64,000 nucleotides of DNA from JAEUMY01 sp033764435 (GTDB taxonomy: Bacteria; Pseudomonadota; Gammaproteobacteria; Burkholderiales; Usitatibacteraceae): contig JANRIX010000070.1 of assembly GCA_033764435.1 (NCBI GenBank), positions 38,868 to 102,867 on the forward strand, given 5' to 3'. Below, in pieces: positions 25,489 to 34,588 of this stretch (its first letter is position 1; each line of letters begins with the position of its first letter). Under the pieces are notes generated by a model that saw only the letters and a program-made list of their open reading frames with translations, did not search any database and was not told the origin of the DNA. Both the position numbers and the translations under genes were made by a program.

Positions 25489-26358
25489 ATGGCGGCCGCA
25501 GCGTTCCTTCACCAGATCTACTACTCGGACGCGACCCGCGCCAACCTCGACCCCGGATTCATTCCGCTGGACAACCTGGCCAACGAGCGACCGGACTGGC
25601 GGGAGTACTGGCCTATGCGCCGCTTCCTGCTCGAACATGCCGGGCGGATGGACGAGTCTGCGTTCTATGGGTTCTTCTCGCCGAAGTTTGGTGAGAAGAC
25701 GGGCATGACCGCCAATGATGCGCATGAGTTCATCACTTCTGTTCAGCACCACACGGACGTGGTTCTGTTTCCGCCATTCTTTGATCAGGGTGCGTGTTAC
25801 CTGAACGTGTTCGAGCAGGCGATCTCCCATCATCGCGGGTTTTTCCCCACCTTCAAGGCGGCGGTGGATCACATCGCACCAGGTGTTGCCATCGAGTCCC
25901 TGATCACGGACTCGCGCAATACCGTGTTCTCCAATTTCTTCGCGGCCAGACCCCGCTTCTGGCGCGACTGGCTCGCGGCAAACGAGGTGCTCTTTGCCAT
26001 CGCGGAATCACGCGAAGGCGAACTGGCGCAAAGCCTGAATGCCGAGGCGCCCTACAAATCGGGAACCGGTCCGGTCGCTGCCAAAGTGTTCATGATGGAG
26101 CGGGTCGCCACGCTGCTGCTGACGACGCAGCGCGATTGGCGGGTGGCGGTACGGGATCCGATGGCAGCCCCGGAAGAGCCCTTGTTCGCACCTTACCGGG
26201 CGGAATTGATCGCCATGGACGCACTCAAGATTGCCGCATCACTGCGTGGCGCATCCGGCTATCTGCAGACGTTTCGAAGGCTGCAGCAATATATCGCGCA
26301 ATCATCCCGCGCCCGCTTCGAATTGCGTGAGGAATCGCGTCAGGCGTCCGGCGAGTAG
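25489..26358 (+). CDS. Conserved protein of unknown function, coupled to the HExxH gene
   Basis: 289 residues from ATG 25489, or 293 if the GTG at 25477, which overlaps the previous stop codon, is used. The start of the domain, F-L-H-Q-I-Y-Y-S-D-x-T, and a L-D-P-G-F-I-P-L-D-N stretch look conserved, but I do not recognise a family with a known activity. It has no signal peptide or membrane helix and reads as a mixed helical, aromatic-rich cytoplasmic protein. The tight spacing implies translation coupling and a joint job with the HExxH protein. Confidence 0.65.
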   Translation: MAAAAFLHQIYYSDATRANLDPGFIPLDNLANERPDWREYWPMRRFLLEHAGRMDESAFYGFFSPKFGEKTGMTANDAHEFITSVQHHTDVVLFPPFFDQGACYLNVFEQAISHHRGFFPTFKAAVDHIAPGVAIESLITDSRNTVFSNFFAARPRFWRDWLAANEVLFAIAESREGELAQSLNAEAPYKSGTGPVAAKVFMMERVATLLLTTQRDWRVAVRDPMAAPEEPLFAPYRAELIAMDALKIAASLRGASGYLQTFRRLQQYIAQSSRARFELREESRQASGE

Positions 26359-26395
26359 CCGCGCGCAGCTCGGCACGCGCGCGCTGGATCGCGCC

Positions 26396-26674
26396 TCACC
26401 GCGAGAAATACCCCAACGCCGCCACACAGCCCGCGGCAAACAGGATCGCGAGCACCCAGAAGCCGGCTTTCGCTTCGCGACGACGCGTCTCCAATTGGGC
26501 TTTCAGTACGGGCTGGCTGTCGATCCACGCCTCGACCCGCTCCTTCGCCTCCTTCAGGCCGATGCCCTCAGCCTCGCGCACGATCTTGATGGCTTCGATG
26601 AGATTGCCTTCGGTCTGCAGCACCGATTGGGCGCGCGGCGGAATGTCTGGACCCGATGCGGTCATGGCTGCCAT
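26396..26674 (-). CDS. L7/L12-C-terminal-domain-like protein with one membrane helix
   Basis: 92 residues. Residues 20-50 (I-E-A-I-K-I-V-R ... G-L-K-E-A-K-E-R-V-E) copy the helical signature of the ribosomal L7/L12 C-terminal domain. A hydrophobic helix (about 70-88) ends the protein. It is not ribosomal L12: the N-terminal dimer region is missing. A membrane-anchored factor-binding domain is an inference. It overlaps the upstream GNAT gene by 13 bases; an alternative start is M-T-A-S at 26665. Confidence 0.7.
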   Translation of the reverse strand: MAAMTASGPDIPPRAQSVLQTEGNLIEAIKIVREAEGIGLKEAKERVEAWIDSQPVLKAQLETRRREAKAGFWVLAILFAAGCVAALGYFSR

Positions 26675-27234
26675 TCTGCAAGATCGAGGCGGTACTTGAA
26701 GAGCGCCTCCTCGCTGTTGGGCAGCTTCACTTCACCATCACGGCTGAAACTCAAGCGTGAAAGCAATGCGCCGGATGCGGTGTTGTCGAAAGTGGTGATC
26801 GCCACGACCGTTGCCACGCCGCGTTCGCGACCCCAGCCCAGCACTGCGCGCGATGCCTCGGCGGCGTAGCCCTGCGCGCGATAGTCGGGCAGGAATGCGA
26901 AACCCAGGTCCAGATCATCGAGACCTTCACGCTTGATCAGACCGCACATGCCGATGGGGATGGCGTCAGACCCGGGCCGCTCTGCCTTGAGAGCAACTCG
27001 CCAGAGTCCGACCCCGTGCTTCGCATACATGGCCAATGGGCCGTTGCGCAAATAGCGGAGCGCATCTTCGTCCGAGTGCACGTTCTTGTCGCCGATGTAG
27101 CGCAGCCAGTCGGGGTCGTTGACCAGCCTGCGAATGAACGCAATGTCGCTCGGCGATTCGGTCAGCTCAGCCAGACAGAGACGTTCGGTTTCGATCAGTG
27201 CGGCCGGATTGGGGGTAAGGCTGTCCATGCTCAT
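26662..27234 (-). CDS. GNAT N-acetyltransferase (RimJ/RimL type)
   Basis: 190 residues. The N-terminal L-I-E-T-E-R-L-x-L-x-E-L and the acetyl-CoA loop Y-R-A-Q-G-Y-A-A-E-A-x-R are typical. The substrate is unknown. It follows the DUF167 gene by 6 bases and overlaps the L7/L12-like gene. Confidence 0.85.
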   Translation of the reverse strand: MSMDSLTPNPAALIETERLCLAELTESPSDIAFIRRLVNDPDWLRYIGDKNVHSDEDALRYLRNGPLAMYAKHGVGLWRVALKAERPGSDAIPIGMCGLIKREGLDDLDLGFAFLPDYRAQGYAAEASRAVLGWGRERGVATVVAITTFDNTASGALLSRLSFSRDGEVKLPNSEEALFKYRLDLAEWQP

Positions 27235-27240
27235 TCGGTT

Positions 27241-27465
27241 TCAATCATTGATCTGGATGCGTTTCAGGCGCGAGGACGCACCGCTCTTGATGTCCACGCG
27301 CGACTTGGGCACGCCGAAGTGCGCGGCGACCAGCGCGATGACCGCCTCGTTCGCCTTGCCATCGATGGGCGGCGCATTCACCTCGGCGACCCACGTGCCA
27401 TCGGCCTGCTCGGTGAGCCGCGCGTGGCGCGCATTGGGTTTGACCTTCAGGCTGAGCGTGCGCAC
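27241..27465 (-). CDS. DUF167 (YggU-family) protein
   Basis: 74 residues with the family signature K-P-N-A-R and the core P-P-x-D-G-K-A-N-E-A-V-I-x-L-x-A. Structure of homologues is known but not the function. It sits between two small genes on the same strand. Confidence 0.85.
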   Translation of the reverse strand: MRTLSLKVKPNARHARLTEQADGTWVAEVNAPPIDGKANEAVIALVAAHFGVPKSRVDIKSGASSRLKRIQIND

Positions 27466-27480
27466 CGTCGCCCGATGACG

Positions 27481-27729
27481 TTACTGCCCGGGCGGCACTT
27501 TTTCGGTGGCCACACCTGGCACGCTCAGCCAGTGCATGGCGCCGTCGATGCTGTCGAGCTGGCGACGCGCATCGTTGACCAGCGCCGACATCATTTCGCC
27601 CGGAATGGGCAGCAGGATCACCTGTCCGCCGCCATCCATGAACGTGAAGCCGCAGACCTGCAGCGAGGGGTCGAAGTAGACGCCCATTTCCTGGGGCGGG
27701 AGCACGGCATCGGGGAGGCGGGTGGTCAT
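27481..27729 (-). CDS. Small unknown protein
   Basis: 82 residues, with no signal peptide or membrane helix and no recognised family. It follows the trypsin-like protease gene by 39 bases and precedes DUF167, so it is probably part of the same minus-strand transcript. Confidence 0.6.
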   Translation of the reverse strand: MTTRLPDAVLPPQEMGVYFDPSLQVCGFTFMDGGGQVILLPIPGEMMSALVNDARRQLDSIDGAMHWLSVPGVATEKVPPGQ

Positions 27730-27768
27730 GAGTCAAGTCCTTGAAAAAGTTGAAGCGAAGCGGGTGGA

Positions 27769-28518
27769 TCAGACCGCATCGACCAGTTCCTTCAGCGCCG
27801 CGGCTTTCCACACGACGCCGAGATCCGCAGTGGCCGTCACCCGTCCGCCGTAGACACCGATGAAGCGCATCACCGGACCATCGAAACGCGCCACGCTGCC
27901 ATCGTTCATGGTGATGTCGCCGGCGGATCGGTAGGCAATGACCGGCGCGCCGGATTGGCCCGTCAGGGTGCGGCAATCGATCAGTTGGATCGGCAGGTCG
28001 GCAAAGTTCTGCACCGGTTCCGATGCCAGGAAGCCGCTCGCCCAGACCGGCAGCATATTCCCACCCGCCGTCTGGCCGAACGGAAAACCGATCACGCTGA
28101 TCGCGTCGGACGGACCAAGCAGCAGGTCTGTTCCCGGATCGGCGAGATCGAAGGGATAAGTGGAGACATCGGCCAGCGCCGTCAGCCGGAGTGCTGCCAC
28201 ATCCATTTTCGCGCCCAGCACCGGGTGCTCGAACCAGCGCTTCACCGGCCCGTCGTAAAGCGGCTCGATGCGCGCGACCCATTGGCCGACGGCGTCCTTG
28301 CGGTTGTGAATGATCACGACCTCGGTCGGCGTGGCGCCATCCGGTGCGAAGGCCTGTTGCGTGTTCTGGTCACGCCCGGTCAGGACATGGCGGTTGGTGA
28401 TAAGCAGGGGGCCGTAGCGTGAGGTGACGACGAAGCCGGTGGCTGTGGCCAGCGGCTTGCCATCCGCCTGAGTCTGGACAAGCAGGGATTGCACCGAGGG
28501 ACGCGCAAGTTGAACCAT
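27769..28518 (-). CDS. Trypsin-like serine peptidase domain protein
   Basis: 249 residues without a signal peptide. A trypsin-fold core shows the His in L-I-T-N-R-H, Asp in K-M-D-V-A-A-L and Ser in T-G-Q-S-G-A-P-V, so the catalytic triad looks complete. The lack of an export signal makes it cytoplasmic or secreted by another route. First of a five-gene minus-strand run ending with the L7/L12-like gene. Confidence 0.8.
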   Translation of the reverse strand: MVQLARPSVQSLLVQTQADGKPLATATGFVVTSRYGPLLITNRHVLTGRDQNTQQAFAPDGATPTEVVIIHNRKDAVGQWVARIEPLYDGPVKRWFEHPVLGAKMDVAALRLTALADVSTYPFDLADPGTDLLLGPSDAISVIGFPFGQTAGGNMLPVWASGFLASEPVQNFADLPIQLIDCRTLTGQSGAPVIAYRSAGDITMNDGSVARFDGPVMRFIGVYGGRVTATADLGVVWKAAALKELVDAV

Positions 28519-28735
28519 GAAGACATTCCGATGGGTCTGAACGAGGCGGCATTTTGGCAGCTTATGCCGGCTGCTGCTTGCGCTGGTCGGACCGGCCTTC
28601 GGGCCGGACGCCTGGCCGGTTGATCCTGGTCAAACGCTGCGCATTCTCCCCTGCATGCCTCGCAGCAGGCCTCTAGGATGGTGCTGGTGCCGTGAGGCAC
28701 AGCCTGCATGCCATGCCAAACGAGGAGGAGAACCC

Positions 28736-29830
28736 ATGAACGGCAGCCACGCGATGGACCCCACTGACAGCCTTGTCGCCCGAATCGAAAGCGTGGCCGA
28801 CGCCACCCGGCGGGCCGAAGCCAACACGCTGCTCAGCCCGCACTTCTACACCACCGATTACGCGGCCATGGACCGGCTCGATGTCACGCCGGTGCGTGCA
28901 GAGTGGGACGCGATGATGGCCGAGTACGAGGGGGACAACAACCAGGACCATTTCCAGCGCACGGCGGACTTCACCGCGCAGATCCGCACGCTGGAGCCTG
29001 CGCTGCAGCAGGAATTCCTCGATTTTCTGGTGACGTCGGTGACCAGCGAATATTCGGGCTGCGTGCTGTACAACGAGATTCGCAAGCGGGTCAGCAACCC
29101 GGACATCAAGCAGCTCATGGCCTACCTCACCCGGGATGAGGCACGGCATGCGAAATTCATCAACCAGTCCTTGCGTGACTTCGGTCTCGCGGTGGACCTG
29201 GGCGCGCTCAAGAAGAGCAAGGCCTACACCTATTTCAAGCCCAAGTACATTTTCTACGCCGTGTATCTGTCGGAGAAAATCGGCTACGCCCGCTACATCA
29301 GCATTTTCCGCCAGCTGGAGAAGCATCCGGAGAAGCGCTTCCACCCCATCTTTCTGTGGTTCGAGCGCTGGTGCAATGATGAATTCCGCCACGGGGAATC
29401 GTTCGCGCTCATCCTGCGCGCCAATCCGCACCTGCTATCCGGGCTCAACACCTGGTGGATACGCTTCTTCCTCAACGCGGTCTACACGACCATGTACGTG
29501 CGCGACCACACCCGGCCGCTGCTGCATCAGGCGATGGGACTGGATGCGGATGACTATGACTTCGAAGTGTTCCGCATCACCTCGGAGATCTCCAAGCAGG
29601 TGTTTCCGCTGACCCTGGACACCGACAGTCCGCGCTATCGCGCCGGTCTGGCGAGGCTGCATCGCATCGCTGATCGTGTCGAACGGGCCAAGCGGGCGGG
29701 CGGACTGATGAATCTGCTGCGTCGCGGCGGATTCGCTGTGGCCGCGGCTGCAACTTTCGTCAGGCTTCTGCTGCTGCCTGTGATTCCCAATACGCTGCCT
29801 GCGAATATTCGCGTGACACCGCGCTGGTAA
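28736..29830 (+). CDS. acsF: Mg-protoporphyrin IX monomethyl ester (oxidative) cyclase AcsF
   Basis: 364 residues, the usual AcsF length, from an ATG behind GAGGAGG. A di-iron protein that forms the fifth ring of (bacterio)chlorophyll in an oxygen-dependent step. The ligand motifs are intact: an E-Y-S-G-C-V-L-Y-x-E-I helix near 103-113, R-D-E-A-R-H near 131-136 and N-D-E-F-R-H near 214-219. The stretches F-Y-T-T-D, K-P-K-F/Y-I-F-Y-A, and I-T-S-E-I-S-K-Q-V-F-P-L match the family closely. The C-terminus has a hydrophobic segment. No other bch, puf or crt gene is in the window, so it is either part of a dispersed photosynthesis set or an orphan with another substrate. Ends one base before the convergent GNAT gene. 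Confidence 0.85.
   Translation: MNGSHAMDPTDSLVARIESVADATRRAEANTLLSPHFYTTDYAAMDRLDVTPVRAEWDAMMAEYEGDNNQDHFQRTADFTAQIRTLEPALQQEFLDFLVTSVTSEYSGCVLYNEIRKRVSNPDIKQLMAYLTRDEARHAKFINQSLRDFGLAVDLGALKKSKAYTYFKPKYIFYAVYLSEKIGYARYISIFRQLEKHPEKRFHPIFLWFERWCNDEFRHGESFALILRANPHLLSGLNTWWIRFFLNAVYTTMYVRDHTRPLLHQAMGLDADDYDFEVFRITSEISKQVFPLTLDTDSPRYRAGLARLHRIADRVERAKRAGGLMNLLRRGGFAVAAAATFVRLLLLPVIPNTLPANIRVTPRW
29046..29057. repeat. Iterated palindrome, one mismatch (GCGAATATTCGG)
   Basis: Last base differs; read E-Y-S-G, in a conserved AcsF ligand helix, which may explain the imperfect end. Confidence 0.85.
29801..29812. repeat. Iterated palindrome, copy 14
   Basis: Exact copy in the last ten codons of acsF, read A-N-I-R. 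Confidence 0.95.
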
Positions 29831-30346
29831 TCAACGCTGCAGCAACGCCATCGCCCAGGCGTCTGAATACTCGCCATTGACACGGGTGCTGTCGCGCTGC
29901 AGTCCTTCAACCACGAAGCCGAAGCGTTCATAGAGCGCCTTGGCATTGAGGTTGTCGACGCGCACGGTCAACTCGACCCGGGTGATGCCCTTCACGCGCG
30001 CCTTGTTGAGGGCGGATTCGAGCAATCTGGCGCCCGTGCCCTGTCCGCGCGCCTCGGGCAGCAGCCAGATGCCAAGGCGCCCCACGTGGGCACGCGCCTG
30101 CCCGAGCATGGGCAGGATGTCGCAACAACCCAGCACCTCGCCGTCGCGCACCGCGACGAACTGCACCAGGTCACCCGCGATCACTTCGCGATAGAAGCCG
30201 AGTGACGCCTCCCAGGGTGGCGCCTCGGTGAACGCAAGATAGCGGCCCTCGCGGGCGACGATGTCCAGCGCACGGTGCAGCCCGCGAAAGTACGGCTCCG
30301 CGGTGGGGACAATCGCCACCCCCGCCGTGGCATTCAACGCACTCAT
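29831..30346 (-). CDS. GNAT N-acetyltransferase (RimI type)
   Basis: 171 residues with the CoA loop P-E-A-R-G-Q-G-T-G-A-R-L-L and the C-terminal A-L-Y-E-R-F-G-F. It starts inside the end of the upstream lipoprotein gene (4-base overlap), so translation is coupled. Substrate unknown. Confidence 0.85.
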   Translation of the reverse strand: MSALNATAGVAIVPTAEPYFRGLHRALDIVAREGRYLAFTEAPPWEASLGFYREVIAGDLVQFVAVRDGEVLGCCDILPMLGQARAHVGRLGIWLLPEARGQGTGARLLESALNKARVKGITRVELTVRVDNLNAKALYERFGFVVEGLQRDSTRVNGEYSDAWAMALLQR

Positions 30347-30903
30347 GGCGCGGGCCTGGGCGCGGCCGGCTCGCGGCAGCCCTGCGCCTGGCCGATGCCC
30401 TTGAGATAGGTGCGGCGCACGGTGCCTGCCGCGACCGCCGCCACCACCTCCCGGGAATAGCGCTCCGCACCCGAGAGCCGGCGAATCCAGCTGCGATACG
30501 GAATCAGGCCCTCCACCGCGCCACGAATGGCACCGCCGGCGGAATCGCCCAGCGCGTCGGCGCCGCGCTCGATGAGACTGGGATTGCTGGCGCTGGCGGG
30601 TGTGTCGAGATCCGCACCCAGAACCTGGTCAAGCGCCTCGACTTCCCGCGCGATGCCCTCGCACGTCGGATCAACGGGCACGGCATACGGCCCCTTGTGC
30701 GCGGTCTTCAGCACGTCGGGAATATCCTTGCGCACGACATTGAGATCGGAAAACGGCGTGCGCGCCGCGTCGCGAAACGCGCTCTCCGTCTTGTCCTGCA
30801 CCTTGCCGGCGGGATCGCCGGCGGTGGCGCATCCGCCCAGACCGGCCGCCAGCACCACGATCAACCCGGCTCGAGCCGCTGTGTCAATCAGCCATCGCTT
30901 CAT
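30343..30903 (-). CDS. Lipoprotein of unknown function
   Basis: 186 residues with a lipobox L-G-G-C25. The rest is helical with a basic C-terminal third and no recognised family. It overlaps the STAND gene upstream by 20 bases and the GNAT gene downstream by 4, so the three form one operon. Confidence 0.7.
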   Translation of the reverse strand: MKRWLIDTAARAGLIVVLAAGLGGCATAGDPAGKVQDKTESAFRDAARTPFSDLNVVRKDIPDVLKTAHKGPYAVPVDPTCEGIAREVEALDQVLGADLDTPASASNPSLIERGADALGDSAGGAIRGAVEGLIPYRSWIRRLSGAERYSREVVAAVAAGTVRRTYLKGIGQAQGCREPAAPRPAP

Positions 30904-33900
30904 GCATCGCCTCCTCCTCTGTCAGGGCCAAGCCCTCATGCCATGCGGCGTCGAACCGCTCCGCACCCAGCGCGGCGCGCGCCGTCGCCTCGCAGGCGGT
31001 GCGCTGGCGCCGCATGAACGGATAGTGATCCAGCGCGAATCGCGCCGCGCGCAATCGCTCGCGTGCCGCCAGGAGGCGCGCGCCACGCGTCATCCGGCCA
31101 TCCTGCACGGCCATCATGGCCGCGACATCCAGGCACAGGCAGTAGCCTTCCTTGCGGCTGATGCCGAATCGACGCACGGCCTCGGCCAGCAATCCGCGCG
31201 CATCGCCCGCCGCGGGTGCCGTGCGCGCCGCCTGCGCCAGCAGCACCAGCGCGGAGGCCATCTGCTCCTCGGATGCGCTGGCCCGGCCGATGTCGAGCGC
31301 GCGTTGCGCCTCGGCAACACAGCGGTTCGTGTCGCCATCCGCCCAGGCCACCTTGGCGCGCTCGATATGCGCCCACGCGCGCTCGGCCGCCGCCGCACCC
31401 TCACCGACCAGCACCGGCGACTCCAGGAGCGCCGCCGCGCGTGCGGTGTCGTCCAGGAAGAGCGCAGTGCGACCGAGGAGAAAGATGCAATTGGAAATGT
31501 AGGCCTTGTCGCCGATGCGCTGCGCGAAACGCAGCGCCTCTTCGTAGAGATCGCCCGCCCGGCGGGCGTCGCCGGCGGCGGTGGCCACGAAGCCCAAGCG
31601 GACAAGCCCGTGCGCGATGCGGCGCGCATCACCCGAACGGCGTGCTTCGGCGAGACCCTGCGTCATGTGCTCGCGCGCGGCGACCAGATCATTGCGCTGC
31701 TCCGCCTCGAAGCCGAGAAAGATGAGCGTGGTGCCGGCGAACCCGTGCTGGCCTGTCTGCCGGAACAGATGCAGCGCCTCGTTCAGGGCTGGAAGCGCCA
31801 TGTCGGGCCGGCTGAATTCGAGATCGGACGCGCCCTTGACGAACAAGGCCATGGCGAGCGCGGCGGCATCCTCGACCTGACGGGCCAGTTGCATCGCCTG
31901 CTGCCCGAACTCTGCCGCGGCGCGATAGTCCTCGAGGTTGCGCGCGAGATAGCCGGCCCGCGCCAGGCCGCGCGCGCGCAGCACCGTGCGGGCATCGCCC
32001 TGCAGCGCCAGCGCCCGGGCGAGCCAGTCGAGACCCTCGCGCGCATGACCGCGCAAATCCCAGAAGCGCCACAATGCGCTGGCCAAACGCAGGAAGCGGC
32101 CGGCATCGCGCAGTTCCGCCCAGCGCAACGCCTCGCGGAAATTGCCCACGTCCTCGTCGAGCTGGGCCAGCCAGCGCTGCTGGTCGTGCGCGCCGACAGC
32201 CGGCTCGGTGGTCTCGGCCCATGCGGTCATCACTTCGAGATGGCGATTGCGCGAATATTCGCTCTCGCCGGACGCCACCAGATGCTCACGCGCGTACTGG
32301 CGGATGGTTTCCAGCAGGCGGTAGCGCGGCCATTCGTTGCGCTCCTCCATCACCACGAGCGACTTGTCCACGAGACGCGTGAGCAGATTGAGAATGTCCT
32401 CGGCGGCCAGCCCTTCCCCGGCGAGCGACGCCTCGGCCGCCTCCAGCGACCATGAGCCGGCAAACACCGACAGGCGCCGCAGCAGGCGACGCTCGGGGTC
32501 GGTGAGGAGCCCGTGACTCCAGTCGATGAGCGAACGCAGCGTCTGGTGCCGCGGAAGCGCCCCGCGATTGCCGTCGGTGAGGAGACGGAAGCTGTCGTCC
32601 AGTCGTTCGGCGATCTGCTCGGCGCGCAGCGACCGCATGCGCGCCGCCGCCAGCTCGATGGCCAGCGGAATGCCATCCAGGCGCTGGACGATCTGGGCGA
32701 CGTGGCGCGCATTGGCGGCACCCAGCGCGAAGCCCGACTGCACCTGCGCCGCCCGCTCAACGAAAAGACGCACGGCAGCGAATCGGGCCAGTGCGCCGGG
32801 CGACGCATCGGCGGCCGCAGGCGTGGGCAGCGACGGCACCCGCCATGCGAATTCACCGGCGATACCCAGCGCCTCGCGGCTGCTGGCGAGAATGCGGACA
32901 CCGGCGCAGGCAGCGAGGATCACGCTGACCGCACGCGCGACGGGGGCGATGAGATGCTCGCAGTTGTCCAGCACCAGCAGCACTTCGCGTGTGGCAAGCC
33001 AGGCCGTGAGCGATGCGAGGCGGGGCGCGTCGCCGCGCGCGCGAAAGCCCAGCGTGTCGGCGATGGCCTGCACTACCAGGTCCTCCTCGCTCTCGCCCGC
33101 GCGGATCGCGGCCAGCTCCACCAGCCACACGCCGTCGCGGTGCGCTTCGATGAGATCGTTGGCGACCTCGATGGAGAGCCGTGTCTTGCCGGTGCCGCCG
33201 GCGCCGGTCAGGGTCACCAGCCGATGGCGGGCCAGGGCCTGGTGCACATTCGCCAGCTCGCTTTCGCGACCGATGAAGGAGGTGAGCGGCGCGGGAAGGT
33301 TGTGGCGCGCGGCGGGAGGCTGCCAGCGGCTGCCCGCCCCACCCTCCCCGCCAACGGTGCGATGGTCGGGATGAAGAAACCAGCGCTCCTGCCGCCGCGC
33401 CAGCAGTCCGGCGCCGTGGAGATGGGTGAGGAGGCGCTCGACCTGACGCGGCGCGCCCTGGGTTTCACGCGCGACCCAGTCGATGAAGTCCGCTGGCGGC
33501 TCCCAGCGGAGCAGCATGCGCAGCCACACGCGCAGCGCCTCGGCCGGGAGCGGGCGCGCAACGATGCCGGACATGTGCGGCGCGCGATAGGGCGTGGCCT
33601 CGGGATCGCCCACCATCACCAGCCCCACCACCGCGAGACCAGCCGTCCCGATCAGCTCGCGCAGCACCTGGCGGGTGCTCCAGTCGAGATGCTGGGCATC
33701 ATCCACGGTGAAGAGCACCTCGGCCCGCAAGTTCTCAGCGAGATAATTCTCGATGCGCGCGGCGACATCCGCAGCGGACGGCGTGGCCGAAGGCGACAGC
33801 TCGCGCCGCAACGCCGGCAGCGCGAGTGCCAGGGCGCCGTGCGGCTGCGACTTCAACCGCGGTGTGCAGCGCAGCTCGATCACGGTCATCCCGGTCTGCC

Positions 33901-34588
33901 GGGCGCGGCGCGCGGCCTCGTTGAGCAGCGCGGTGCGACCCGCGCCCTGCACGCCGCCGATGGTCAGCACCGCACGCGCATGCTCGCGCAGGCGCTCGAT
34001 GAACGCCGACAGTTCAAGCAGTTCGTCATCCCGTTCCACGAGTCGGGACAGCGAATGGAAGGGGAGTGCGTCAACGTTGGCGCTCTCCTCGCCCACCGCA
34101 CGGTCGCGGCCCTGACGCTTCGCCGCATAGTTGCGCGCATCGGCCCGCTCGAACAGGGTGGCATCGCTGTCGGCATCGTCCGGGAACGTGGCGACACCCA
34201 TGCTGAGCGTCACCGAGAGCGGGATGTCCGGCAGAACCGGCTCGCGGCGCATGGCGTGGAGCAGCCGTTGGGCCAGCTCCATTGCGCGGGCGTGGTCCAC
34301 GCCGGGCAGAAGCAGCACAAACTCGTCGCCCCCATAACGGAACAGGGCATCGGCGGCGCGAATGAGTCCGCGGGCCCGTCGCGCCACTTCCGCCAGCGCA
34401 TCATCGCCGCGCGCATGGCCGAAGGCATCGTTGATGCTCTTGAAGTGGTCCACATCGAACACGACCAGCGAGCACGGCAGGCGCAGCCGCCTGCACTCGT
34501 CGACGCGTTCAGCGAGACGGGCCTCGAAACCGGCGCGGGCCAGCGCACCCGTCACCGGATCGGTGTGGGTGAAACCGTTTTCCTGCAT
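30884..34588 (-). CDS. GGDEF-STAND ATPase-TPR signalling protein
   Basis: 1234 residues from ATG 34588 (M-Q-E-N-G). Residues about 10-170 are a GGDEF domain with G-G-D-E-F near 84 and an R-A-A-D inhibition site five residues before it, so cyclase activity is likely. A first AAA-type ATPase follows with P-loop G-G-V-Q-G-A-G-R-T near 209; its last P-loop lysine is Arg, so it may be inactive. A second, NB-ARC-type ATPase has a full P-loop G-A-G-G-T-G-K-T near 459 and a L-L-V-L-D-N-C-E-H-L Walker B. About 800-1200 is TPR. Such ATPase-TPR chains normally carry a DNA-binding domain (AfsR, LuxR-type); here a diguanylate cyclase takes that place. Palindrome copy 32251-32262 is read E-Y-S-R. Confidence 0.85.
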   Translation of the reverse strand: MQENGFTHTDPVTGALARAGFEARLAERVDECRRLRLPCSLVVFDVDHFKSINDAFGHARGDDALAEVARRARGLIRAADALFRYGGDEFVLLLPGVDHARAMELAQRLLHAMRREPVLPDIPLSVTLSMGVATFPDDADSDATLFERADARNYAAKRQGRDRAVGEESANVDALPFHSLSRLVERDDELLELSAFIERLREHARAVLTIGGVQGAGRTALLNEAARRARQTGMTVIELRCTPRLKSQPHGALALALPALRRELSPSATPSAADVAARIENYLAENLRAEVLFTVDDAQHLDWSTRQVLRELIGTAGLAVVGLVMVGDPEATPYRAPHMSGIVARPLPAEALRVWLRMLLRWEPPADFIDWVARETQGAPRQVERLLTHLHGAGLLARRQERWFLHPDHRTVGGEGGAGSRWQPPAARHNLPAPLTSFIGRESELANVHQALARHRLVTLTGAGGTGKTRLSIEVANDLIEAHRDGVWLVELAAIRAGESEEDLVVQAIADTLGFRARGDAPRLASLTAWLATREVLLVLDNCEHLIAPVARAVSVILAACAGVRILASSREALGIAGEFAWRVPSLPTPAAADASPGALARFAAVRLFVERAAQVQSGFALGAANARHVAQIVQRLDGIPLAIELAAARMRSLRAEQIAERLDDSFRLLTDGNRGALPRHQTLRSLIDWSHGLLTDPERRLLRRLSVFAGSWSLEAAEASLAGEGLAAEDILNLLTRLVDKSLVVMEERNEWPRYRLLETIRQYAREHLVASGESEYSRNRHLEVMTAWAETTEPAVGAHDQQRWLAQLDEDVGNFREALRWAELRDAGRFLRLASALWRFWDLRGHAREGLDWLARALALQGDARTVLRARGLARAGYLARNLEDYRAAAEFGQQAMQLARQVEDAAALAMALFVKGASDLEFSRPDMALPALNEALHLFRQTGQHGFAGTTLIFLGFEAEQRNDLVAAREHMTQGLAEARRSGDARRIAHGLVRLGFVATAAGDARRAGDLYEEALRFAQRIGDKAYISNCIFLLGRTALFLDDTARAAALLESPVLVGEGAAAAERAWAHIERAKVAWADGDTNRCVAEAQRALDIGRASASEEQMASALVLLAQAARTAPAAGDARGLLAEAVRRFGISRKEGYCLCLDVAAMMAVQDGRMTRGARLLAARERLRAARFALDHYPFMRRQRTACEATARAALGAERFDAAWHEGLALTEEEAMHEAMAD
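32251..32262. repeat. Iterated palindrome, copy 15
   Basis: Exact copy in the GGDEF-STAND gene, read E-Y-S-R. Confidence 0.95.
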
